This document shows, piece by piece, positions 1 through 8,099 of a stretch of 64,000 nucleotides of DNA (position 1 is the first letter of the stretch; every line of letters begins with the position of its first letter). The notes under the pieces were generated by a model. It did not search any database. It saw only the letters and a program-made list of their open reading frames with translations, and was not told the origin of the DNA. The DNA is from Bacteroidales bacterium (lineage in GTDB: Bacteria > Bacteroidota > Bacteroidia > Bacteroidales > Muribaculaceae). Where the stretch lies: positions 1 through 64,000 of the forward strand of contig JAAVFG010000055.1 of assembly GCA_014800895.1 (NCBI GenBank), given 5' to 3'. Both the position numbers and the translations under genes were made by a program.

Positions 1-1432
1 CATCGATCTCTACGTTATCGCCAGGCATTACCATCTCTACGCCTTCGGGAAGAGTGATCTCACCGGTTACGTCAAGAGTACGGATATAGAACTGAGGACG
101 ATATTTGTTGTGGAACGGATTGTGACGGCCACCCTCTTCTTTCTTCAAGATATAAACCTGTGCCTTGAAGTGATCGTGAGCTTTAATCTGTCCGGGATGA
201 CAGAGCACCATACCACGTTTGATCTCATTCTTATCAACACCACGAAGGATAAGACCTACGTTATCACCAGCCTCACCCTGATCGAGGAGCTTACGGAACA
301 TCTCAATACCTGTTACAGTAGTCTTACGGTCTTGACCAAGACCGAGGATCTGTACCTCATCACCTACCTTAACGATACCAGTCTCGATACGACCGGTTAC
401 TACAGTACCACGCCCTGTGATTGAGAATACATCCTCAACAGGCAAAAGGAAGGGCTTGTCGATATCGCGGGGAGGAAGGGGAATCCAATTGTCAATCGCA
501 TCAATTAATTCCCAAATTGATTTTTTCCAATATTTATTGCCGTTAAGCGCGCCAAGTGCAGAACCACGGATGACAGGAGTATTGTCGCCATCATATTCAT
601 ACTGATCAAGAAGGTCGCGCATGTCCAATTCAACAAGCTCGAGCATCTCCTCATCGTCTACGATATCGCACTTGTTGAGAAAAACAATCAAGCGAGGTAC
701 GTTCACCTGACGAGAGAGAAGGATGTGCTCGCGAGTCTGAGGCATTGGTCCTTCATTAGCAGCAACTACGATGATCGCACCGTCCATCTGAGCAGCACCG
801 GTTACCATGTTCTTCACATAGTCAGCGTGTCCCGGGCAGTCAACGTGAGCATAGTGACGATATGCAGTCTGATACTCAACGTGTGCAGTATTGATTGTAA
901 TACCACGCTCTTTCTCCTCAGGAGCGTTATCGATAGAATCGAATGAACGAAGTTCTGAGAGACCCTGCTCTGCAAGAACCTTAGTGATTGCAGCAGTAAG
1001 AGTAGTCTTACCGTGATCCACATGACCAAGCGTACCGATGTTCACGTGCGGTTTTACTCCTATGGTATTAATATAATTATCGTCGTAATAATCCTCATCG
1101 TAGTCATCATACTCATCCGCAATCTCTTCTTCTTTCTTTGCCCATGAGTATCCGCACTGAGGACATTCAAAAACATATACTTTATTGTTAGAGAATTCAT
1201 CTGCCACTTTGTCAATGAATTTCTTTATATCGTCCCCATATATAAAGTCTAAAGTGGCTCCTGCAAAGACTCCAGCTACAGTCCCAAATCCAGGAATTAC
1301 AGATCCGACATAAGCTAAAACAGCTTTCATACCACCTGTCTTTGCAAGAGTGGAAAGCGTTTTTCTTGTGGCAGAAGGGGAGAAAACGCCTCCTACAGTA
1401 TTACCACAATGTGGACAAACTTCTGTAATCAT
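1..1432 (-). CDS. EF-Tu paralog with N-terminal zinc-ribbon/glycine-rich extension (partial, C-terminus beyond window start)
   Basis: Manual reverse translation from ATG at 1432-1430: [15 protein letters not shown]...[35 protein letters not shown]...[41 protein letters not shown], then in frame [30 protein letters not shown]...[12 protein letters not shown]...NKCD...SALGALNG...[11 protein letters not shown]. No internal stop; the ORF leaves the window. Confidence 0.9.
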   Translation of the reverse strand, partial: MITEVCPHCGNTVGGVFSPSATRKTLSTLAKTGGMKAVLAYVGSVIPGFGTVAGVFAGATLDFIYGDDIKKFIDKVADEFSNNKVYVFECPQCGYSWAKKEEEIADEYDDYDEDYYDDNYINTIGVKPHVNIGTLGHVDHGKTTLTAAITKVLAEQGLSELRSFDSIDNAPEEKERGITINTAHVEYQTAYRHYAHVDCPGHADYVKNMVTGAAQMDGAIIVVAANEGPMPQTREHILLSRQVNVPRLIVFLNKCDIVDDEEMLELVELDMRDLLDQYEYDGDNTPVIRGSALGALNGNKYWKKSIWELIDAIDNWIPLPPRDIDKPFLLPVEDVFSITGRGTVVTGRIETGIVKVGDEVQILGLGQDRKTTVTGIEMFRKLLDQGEAGDNVGLILRGVDKNEIKRGMVLCHPGQIKAHDHFKAQVYILKKEEGGRHNPFHNKYRPQFYIRTLDVTGEITLPEGVEMVMPGDNVEID

Positions 1433-1500
1433 TATAAAATATTATATTTATTGATGACTTTTGTAGTCTCCAAAGAAGTGTCTGAAGATTTACAGATTAT

Positions 1501-1896
1501 TTAGAAAAGATTCAAATCAGAGTCTGATACACTCCCGAACCAAGACTCCAATCTTGTGCGTGCTTTATATTTGGTATTCTCAGTAATGTTACTCCAAATA
1601 GTTCTCAAAGCCATCAATAAAGCAGCTCCATCATCCGAAAATCCTGCAAATGGGATTGCATCCGGCACAAGATCTACAGGTAATATAAAATACCCCAATG
1701 CGCCAAGCACAATCGCTTTATCTTTCATTGGCACCTCTCCATCCATTAGAGCATAGTAAAGCAATAAAGCTGAATACGCCGTTTTAATTCCTGCCTTCTT
1801 CGCATATTTACCTATTTTTTCAAATAGATTAGATTGAGAATAATTCCCAACATACTGCTTTAAGGCTTCTAAAGTTGGCTTTTTTATATTTCCCAT
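1501..1896 (-). CDS. DUF1232 (YkvA-like) small membrane-associated protein
   Basis: Motif ALGYFILPVDLVPDAIPFAGFSDDGAAL typical of DUF1232; same strand and just upstream of the EF-Tu fusion. Confidence 0.8.
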   Translation of the reverse strand: MGNIKKPTLEALKQYVGNYSQSNLFEKIGKYAKKAGIKTAYSALLLYYALMDGEVPMKDKAIVLGALGYFILPVDLVPDAIPFAGFSDDGAALLMALRTIWSNITENTKYKARTRLESWFGSVSDSDLNLF

Positions 1897-1912
1897 ATTA
1901 CGTTATTGTTAT

Positions 1913-2134
1913 TTATCCGATTCGTTCCACGTTCAGATATGACATATTGAGCGCCCCGGCTTTCTTGATATCAATTCCGTAGATGCGCATGAAGGCATCG
2001 GCTACGGGCTGACCGCCGTTGGAGAGGACGGGATTGCTCATTGAGTTGGAGACTACATCAACGGTCATGCCGCGCTCAAGACGGATGCCGTTGGCGTTTT
2101 TCGGGGTTTTTACTGTTATTCTGAAAAGTGGCAT
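1913..2134 (-). CDS. small DUF6140-like protein
   Basis: 73 aa MPLFRITVKTPKNANGIRLERGMTVDVVSNSMSNPVLSNGG...; 16 bp upstream of the DUF1232 gene, same strand. Confidence 0.6.
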   Translation of the reverse strand: MPLFRITVKTPKNANGIRLERGMTVDVVSNSMSNPVLSNGGQPVADAFMRIYGIDIKKAGALNMSYLNVERIG

Positions 2135-2158
2135 AGTTAGTTATGTTTTTATTGTTAC

Positions 2159-2225
2159 GGACGCACCTGAGGTACGTCCCTACATTGTCGGATGTTTACG
2201 GACACACCTGGGGTACGTCCCTACA
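2159..2225. repeat. Two copies of REP-like imperfect palindrome GGACGCACCTGGGGTACGTCCCTACA
   Basis: 2159-2184 and 2200-2225; further copies at 47703, 55244, 55884(-) and 59580(-). Confidence 0.85.
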
Positions 2226-2294
2226 TTCAGGATTAGGTTGGTGTAGAAATCCATGGGTGTAAAAATCCGTGGGTCTACGACTCCATGGGTATAC

Positions 2295-2323
2295 AAAAAG
2301 GAGAGGGGATTCAGTCTCTCTCC
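2295..2323 (-). terminator. Rho-independent terminator of the minus-strand ncRNA
   Basis: Minus strand GGAGAGAGACTGAATCCCCTCTCCTTTTT. Confidence 0.7.
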
Positions 2324-2533
2324 GATGTTAAACCAGGCATCGCCAAACGCCTAAACTATATTCGGAAAGAAAGAATAAATGCCCTCTCCATGAAGTCTGT
2401 ATGCGGAGGTACGGATAGAGGGGGAAGCTTGGCTTACCTGTCTATCCCGACATGATCGCATGGACCACATGGAAGAGCGTTGATCCTTCTTTCTATTATA
2501 GTTATCCAAGATTTGGCGATTTCGGTTTAACAT
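2324..2533 (-). ncRNA. Rod-like structured small RNA, candidate 6S-like RNA
   Basis: GTTAAACC..ATCGCCAAA (2327-2347) pairs with TTTGGCGAT..GGTTTAAC (2512-2531). Nested pairings follow: CTATA/TATAG, AAAGAA/TTCTTT, CTCTCCATG/CATGGAAGAG, TATGCG/CGCATG, GGATAG/CTATCC. An intrinsic terminator follows on the minus strand. Confidence 0.55.
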
Positions 2534-2895
2534 AGAAAGAAAGCTAACGCTTTTCCAGTCCCTTCAGGATTTCTCCCCTAAAGGTTTTGCTAAGTTAGTG
2601 AAATTTTTTGAATCTCGTTGCTAACTTTAGATTTTTTTAGGGTAAAAACCGTTTTTTCGCATGAATTTCCGGGAGTGGGCATTTATTGCGAGAGTAAATT
2701 TAATGTAAAATATGTGTTGTCAGAAGGGGTAATAACGAGCTATTTAATAGTTTTTTCAGGAAGTGAGGGAAATGAGGGAATTTTTCCGCGATATTGCGAT
2801 GTTTTTGGTAATTTTCTTACTGACAAGTTGAGAATACTTGATTGCTGCCTCTGTTTATTCTGGGGATAAAAAGCTTTATACCCTTTGTATTGGTG

Positions 2896-3035
2896 TTTTT
2901 TATCACAGATTTTTAAGGGATTCTCTCAGATGCGTCACAGATATTTAGATATCTTTTTAGGTATGTAGGGGATTTTAAATCCTTGAAAGGATTTGGATAA
3001 GCACAGATTCCATCCGGAGAGGCACCTGTGATCCA
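2896..3035. repeat. ~140-bp dispersed repeat, copy 1
   Basis: TATCACAGATTTTTAAGGGATTCTCTCAGATG...GGGGATTTTAAATCCTTGAAAGGATTTGGATAAGCACAGATTCCATCCGG; same block at 3095 and 3530. Confidence 0.85.
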
Positions 3036-3094
3036 TTAGTGAAAATCAGATTATGTATGTGATAATATAGCTTTGAATACATGAAAGGTTCTTA

Positions 3095-3230
3095 TTTTTT
3101 ATCACAGATTTTTAAGGGATTCTCTCAGATGCTCACAGACTTTTAGATATCTTTTAGGTAATTAGGGGATTTTAAATCCTTGAAAGGATTTTGGATATGC
3201 ACGGATTCCATCCGGCTGCGCTCCGTGTCT
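3095..3230. repeat. ~140-bp dispersed repeat, copy 2; partial inverted segment follows to ~3362
   Basis: Same block as copy 1; then CTCAAAATCCTTTTAAGGATTTAAAATC...CATCTGTGATAAGG in inverted sense. Confidence 0.85.
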
Positions 3231-3529
3231 CATCTCAAAATCCTTTTAAGGATTTAAAATCTTCAACCTATCCAATCAATGACTATCCCACAAACCTATC
3301 CAAGAAGAAAATCCCCCATCTGTGAAGCATCCGTGTAAATCCGCGCCTCATCTGTGATAAGGAAAAATTAGATAGTAGGATTTAATTTCAGACAACAGGA
3401 CAGGGGAACATTTTGATTAATTGTTAAATGCACGTTGAAACTCCTAAACCCCCGTCCTTGTAAAGGATTAGAGCAATAGGAGGAGTAGAGATGAGGAAAG
3501 TAAAAATTTAAACAGCCGTATATTATTAT

Positions 3530-3668
3530 TTATATCACGGATTTTTAAGGGATTATCTCAGATGCTTCACAGACTTTTAGATATCTTTTGGGTTATGAAG
3601 GGGATTTTAAATCCTTGAAAGGATTTTGGATAAGCACGATTTCCATTCGGAGCGGCGTCTGTGATTTA
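3530..3668. repeat. ~140-bp dispersed repeat, copy 3
   Basis: TATCACGGATTTTTAAGGGATTATCTCAGATGC...GGATTTTAAATCCTTGAAAGGATTTTGGATAAGCACGATTTCCATTCGG. Confidence 0.85.
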
Positions 3669-3753
3669 TGTTAGTGAATTGTTGGAGACAAAGATATTAA
3701 TTCTTTGAAATATGAAACTATTATTCTAATTTTAAGAAAAATTTTTATTCCCT

Positions 3754-4170
3754 ATGGTTGAACTAAGTATCAATAAATTGACCCATGATATCATTGGAGC
3801 GGTGTATGAGGTGAAAAGGATTCTTGGTAATCATCTCTATGAAAGGGCTTACGAACTGGCTTTGAAAAAGGAGATTGAGGCTTTGGGTTATAACTGTGAT
3901 AACCAGGTAGCGATGCCCGTTTTGTATAAAGGATACGAGATACAAAATGCTTATAAGATAGATTTATTAGTCGAGGGCGCGATACCTCTTGAATTAAAAA
4001 CTCTACCATTTATGGGGAATAAGGAGGTCAGCCAGTTATTATGCTATATGTCCTTAGGCGCTTTTAATCTTGGATATCTAATTAATTTTCATGCACAGGA
4101 TATGAAGCCGAGGATTATCCCTGATAAATATGATGTTCTTTCAAATGGTATTTATAGGGTGGTTTTGTAA
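3754..4170 (+). CDS. GxxExxY-family protein (PD-(D/E)XK-like)
   Basis: HDIIGAVYEVKRILGNHLYERAYELALKKEIEALGY...YKIDLLVEGAIPLELK...QLLCYMSLGAFNLGYLINF is typical of the GxxExxY family. Confidence 0.85.
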   Translation: MVELSINKLTHDIIGAVYEVKRILGNHLYERAYELALKKEIEALGYNCDNQVAMPVLYKGYEIQNAYKIDLLVEGAIPLELKTLPFMGNKEVSQLLCYMSLGAFNLGYLINFHAQDMKPRIIPDKYDVLSNGIYRVVL

Positions 4171-4277
4171 GAATTCAAAATAACTTGTATGGAGAAGTTT
4201 ATTAGCTGTTGATGCACCCCTGCATTAGTATGTGTCAGAGATTATTCACATTGAGATATTTTATAGATCTGAAGTTG

Positions 4278-4372
4278 TTTTAATCACAGATAGGTCACGG
4301 ATTTTCACGGATAGGTCACAGATAGCATCCGGAAGGAGTCCGTGAAAAATCCCATATCCTTTTAAGGATAAA
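4278..4372. repeat. CACAGATAGGTCACGGATTTTCACGG-type repeat flanking the GxxExxY gene
   Basis: AATCACAGATAGGTCACGGATTTTCACGGATAGGTCACAGATAGCATCCGGAAGGAGTCCGTGAAAAATCC..ATCCTTTTAAGGAT; shares words with copies 1-3. Confidence 0.65.
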
Positions 4373-4578
4373 TATCCCTGGATCATGCTAATGATCTAAA
4401 ATTCTGAGAAGAATCTGTGATCATTAATATTGATGATAATAGTAATAGAAGTATAATCAGCCGCCAAACTCTTATAATTAAAAGAATATAATAGAAAGTA
4501 AAGTCCGCCTTTTTTTATTAACTTTACTCGTGAATTGGGAAGGGAATGGATTTGTAACAGGGGAGAAATAATTAAATT

Positions 4579-6312
4579 ATGACTAAGTACGAGATTATAG
4601 ATATTGCTTATAAATCACGGCTATTTTTTAATACTGAGGGGGAATATCGGGAATTGTGGGGTGTCTCTTTCGAGACTGTATCCGATCATCGTGACGATCC
4701 GAAGGCGGTGGGGAGATATTATGATATCCTTGATAAGTGGTGCCGTGAATGGATCGCACAGTCCTTGGAGGAAATCGTGGAGGAATATAGTAACGCCTCT
4801 GAGGTTTATCTTAATCTCAACTGGGAGGGTAGAAGCCAGATGGCTCTCCGGAAGCGATTCTGCCGTATGCTCTTCCGTATCGCCGCTACACGCGGACGCT
4901 CACTGTCGCAGGAGGAGAAGGAGATATTCAGATATAAGGATGGAGACGATAATCTGACGGCTGAATTTTTCCCTGAAGGAAAGGGGGAGCCGGAGAGCAT
5001 ATCGGTGCCTTTTATTCTTCTTTTTGCCTTCGATATCGTGCGTCCCGGCAGGGGAACGAATGGAAAGGGGAGGGATATCAGGAAGGAGCACGTACGAAAG
5101 TCACTGACGCTTTTTGAAGATCTTATCAAATTGCTCCGCGAGGATATGCCGACTCTTGGAAGCACATCCAAGCCGATTGCGTTTGATGAGACTCTCGAGA
5201 ATATAAGAGTTGCCATGGGAGACAGTCAGGATTTGATGTTGTGCAGCCCGTTATGGTTTTACTATCAGTTGGAAGTGGTGAAATATGCTTGCCTTTCTAT
5301 TGTGGATATGGACTTGAGGAGAAGCGTCGGTCATAATTTGGTTGCTCCTGATCTTCCGGGAATATGGATAGATGATAAGGATGGAGGAAAGTCAAGATTT
5401 TGGATTTTCCCTCATAATCTTGGAGAGACCTTTTGCTTTACCTTCAATCATGAAAAAAGGGAGATAGATCTCTATCCCGTCAATTTCTCGGTAGCCACTG
5501 CGCCGTCGGTTGATCAACTCAGAAATGGTGTGATTATCAGCGCTAAAGGGGTAACGAAAGTGGTGGGTAATCCGGATGGAAAATTGGAGCGGAGCGAAAT
5601 AGCGACCATGCAGTTGACTTATCTTCCGGAGGAGGGGATAGTTGAAAAAGTGGTGTTTGAAAAATCCTCCGGGGAGAATCCGGAATGGTTTGACTGGAAC
5701 TGTTTCCGGCGTTTGGATACCGGGAGCGAACAATACAAGGAGATTTCTTTATTCCTGAGAGACTTATATGGGGAGCGTTCGACGGTAAATATAAATTTCA
5801 GGAATCATGGGAGACTCTTCACTGACATAGTGAATAATCTGATCGGCCGCGACAGGGAGTATCTATATATCTATGACTATGCGAAGCCATCGTTTAAGTT
5901 GATAGAGAGGGAGGGGATTTTCTACTATAAGGAACAATATAATGGAGAAGCGCTATCATTATCTCTTTTTGATCTGGAGCTGTCGGAAGAGCATCCTTTA
6001 TACCTATTGCCTACGAAGCTGCAGGCGAAAATAGAGAGGGAGGATAGGGAATATGAGAAGCGCTTTACGTCATCCCTCAGAAGCGAAAGGGGAGATAAAC
6101 ATGAGCGTCCGTCAGCGTGGATGAGGAGGCTGGCAGAGTTAATGACAGAGCCGGAAAATATCGCGAATGTATCCTTAATAAACTCCCCAACAAGAGACTT
6201 ACTCTTATATTTTCATGATTTTGACATGACTATCCCGATTGATGTCGGTGAGCTTGTGAAGTATGGGGGAAGAAAGATTACCGGCAGAGCTCTTCAATCT
6301 CCCATCCGGTAA
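4579..6312 (+). CDS. hypothetical protein (577 aa), no family recognised
   Basis: Long uninterrupted ORF; opposing ORFs on this interval are short. Confidence 0.75.
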   Translation: MTKYEIIDIAYKSRLFFNTEGEYRELWGVSFETVSDHRDDPKAVGRYYDILDKWCREWIAQSLEEIVEEYSNASEVYLNLNWEGRSQMALRKRFCRMLFRIAATRGRSLSQEEKEIFRYKDGDDNLTAEFFPEGKGEPESISVPFILLFAFDIVRPGRGTNGKGRDIRKEHVRKSLTLFEDLIKLLREDMPTLGSTSKPIAFDETLENIRVAMGDSQDLMLCSPLWFYYQLEVVKYACLSIVDMDLRRSVGHNLVAPDLPGIWIDDKDGGKSRFWIFPHNLGETFCFTFNHEKREIDLYPVNFSVATAPSVDQLRNGVIISAKGVTKVVGNPDGKLERSEIATMQLTYLPEEGIVEKVVFEKSSGENPEWFDWNCFRRLDTGSEQYKEISLFLRDLYGERSTVNINFRNHGRLFTDIVNNLIGRDREYLYIYDYAKPSFKLIEREGIFYYKEQYNGEALSLSLFDLELSEEHPLYLLPTKLQAKIEREDREYEKRFTSSLRSERGDKHERPSAWMRRLAELMTEPENIANVSLINSPTRDLLLYFHDFDMTIPIDVGELVKYGGRKITGRALQSPIR

Positions 6313-7843
6313 GGCCGCGATCTGCTTCCCGCGATGAGAAGTTAGCACCGATAAGAAAAACCTTGCGGTTATCAGCCCGGTATTGACCTGCGTAGTCCCG
6401 GTTATGGATCTGCTCCATTGCCTCTGTTTCATTACGGTCATATTTGAATTCAAATATATAGATGTATTCAGTGGTCTTTACCTCCAGATCGCTACGTCCC
6501 CGATATGAATGTCGCTCTGCCAAGGTATCGGTGTCGCATAGAGTGCAAAGCAACCATACGATATTGCGATAGTTGTCTTCATTCTGTGATTCATAAGGCA
6601 ATGATTTGAGTAAGGATTTAAGTCGCTCCATAAATTCCTCCGGCTCACCTTTTACAAGGTTTAATTTGAAATTAAGCAGAGAGAAAGGGAAGGAAGATAA
6701 TTCGCCTTTGGGTATATAAAGCGGCATCAGACGACGTGCAAACCCAATCTCAACCTCATGATTAGGGAAGCGAAGTTTATACATCCTTAGCCTGGGGTCG
6801 TAGTAGTCGATGGTTAGATATCCGGTCTGAAACATTAGTCCGATAGGGGATCCTGTATCAAATCCGGCTTCCAGCAGATCCTCCCGATCGGAATACTGAT
6901 GGTCGAAATCGGGTAATACAATACCACTCTCCTTCACTCTTCTTGCGAGAAATGTTGGAGTGCCCGTTTCAAACCAAAATGCCTCAATCCTCCTTTCGCT
7001 CAATGCCAGCATCACGCTGTAAGGATTATAGAGTCTGGATCCTTCCTCGCTGAAACGATAGCCGTCATAGTAATAACGAAGGGAGCCGACAGTAGACTCA
7101 TAACTTTCACAAAGTCGCACCGATAAATCATTGATACTACCCTCAAAATTGGAGGTTAGTTCATGCTCGGTCCAGCCGCAAATGTCGGCAAAGTCATTAT
7201 TAAGTGAAATATCATTTATATTATTGAGGTCTGAAAAAATGGAGACCTTATTAAATCTTGCCACTCCTGTAAGAAAGGCGAAGCGGATATAGGAATCCAT
7301 TGACTTGAGGTTGCCGAAGAAACCTTTAAGAATCGCCTGGTTTTTCTCAAACAACTCCTTCCTATCCTCAATTTCAAGCAAGGGCTTATCATATTCGTCT
7401 ACCAAAATAACTACCTTACGCCCCGTACGTTCGAATGCCTCTCTTATCAGGCGCGCGAATCGTCCAGAAATAGAGTCGGATTTGATGGAAATGGAATACT
7501 GTCGTTCATAATCTTCAAGAAGACGGTTAAGCAAATGGGGCAAACCATCCTCATCAAGGAAATTTTCGGAGTTGAGGTCGAAGTGCAACACCGGTGATGG
7601 ATTCCAGTCCAAATCAGCTTTGTCAACATAAAGACCTTTAAACAGATCACGTTTGCCATCGAAAAAAGCGTGTAAAGTAGACAGAAACAGACTCTTCCCG
7701 AAACGCCTCGGACGACTCAGGAAATAATACTTCGAATGGTTAAGAAGTTTGGGAATAAAGTGGGTTTTATCCACATATGTAAAACCTCCGTTTATAATTT
7801 CTGAAAATGTCTGTATTCCAATCGGATATTTTTCTGCTGCCAT
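6278..7843 (-). CDS. AAA-ATPase-like protein with C-terminal PD-(D/E)XK nuclease-like domain (DUF1703 type)
   Basis: YPIGIQTFSEIINGGFTYVDKTHFIPKLL..YFLSRPRRFGKSLFLSTL..., VVILVDEYDKPL, C-terminal YIYIFEFKYDRNETEAMEQIHNRDYAGQY. Confidence 0.9.
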   Translation of the reverse strand: MAAEKYPIGIQTFSEIINGGFTYVDKTHFIPKLLNHSKYYFLSRPRRFGKSLFLSTLHAFFDGKRDLFKGLYVDKADLDWNPSPVLHFDLNSENFLDEDGLPHLLNRLLEDYERQYSISIKSDSISGRFARLIREAFERTGRKVVILVDEYDKPLLEIEDRKELFEKNQAILKGFFGNLKSMDSYIRFAFLTGVARFNKVSIFSDLNNINDISLNNDFADICGWTEHELTSNFEGSINDLSVRLCESYESTVGSLRYYYDGYRFSEEGSRLYNPYSVMLALSERRIEAFWFETGTPTFLARRVKESGIVLPDFDHQYSDREDLLEAGFDTGSPIGLMFQTGYLTIDYYDPRLRMYKLRFPNHEVEIGFARRLMPLYIPKGELSSFPFSLLNFKLNLVKGEPEEFMERLKSLLKSLPYESQNEDNYRNIVWLLCTLCDTDTLAERHSYRGRSDLEVKTTEYIYIFEFKYDRNETEAMEQIHNRDYAGQYRADNRKVFLIGANFSSREADRGLTGWEIEELCR

Positions 7844-7874
7844 AACTTCGCCTTTTCTGCAAATTTAATATAAA

Positions 7875-8067
7875 AGTAGCTACTAAAAAATTAATCGATA
7901 TATGTTTACAAAGTAGTTGAAAAAATCTTGAACGATAAAACTTGTTCTTTTCGGCATCTTAGCCCTTGCAGTTCAGTCGCATAGCCCGCTATGCTCCTTC
8001 TCTCCGCGGACTAATCTGCTCGAAAATTACTTCGTTTTATCTATTCATTAATTTTTAGCAGCTACTT
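7875..8067. mobile_element. ~193-bp MITE-like element with terminal inverted repeats
   Basis: Ends AGTAGCTACTAAAAAATTAAT (7875-7895) and ATTAATTTTTAGCAGCTACT (~8047-8067). Inner arms GATAAAACTTGTTCTTTTCG / CGAAAATTACTTCGTTTTATC. Left-end-like copy at 40009-40040. Confidence 0.6.
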
Positions 8068-8099
8068 AATTTTCTACTTCAACAAAGGAGATGATGGAC

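Noticed and set aside
110-1029. Short ORFs 110..424, 417..605, 725..946 (+) and 814..1029 (-)
   Set aside because: They are off-frame or antisense to the continuous EF-Tu fusion frame on the minus strand.
2351-2533. 60-aa minus-strand ORF
   Set aside because: It lies wholly within the self-complementary ncRNA candidate; basic low-complexity peptide with no family resemblance.
2618-2869. 83-aa plus-strand ORF
   Set aside because: AT-rich intergenic region with no recognisable domain or supporting signal.
2896-3668. Possible CRISPR array
   Set aside because: Three ~140-bp irregularly spaced copies with unequal gaps; no short identical repeats, uniform spacers or cas genes.
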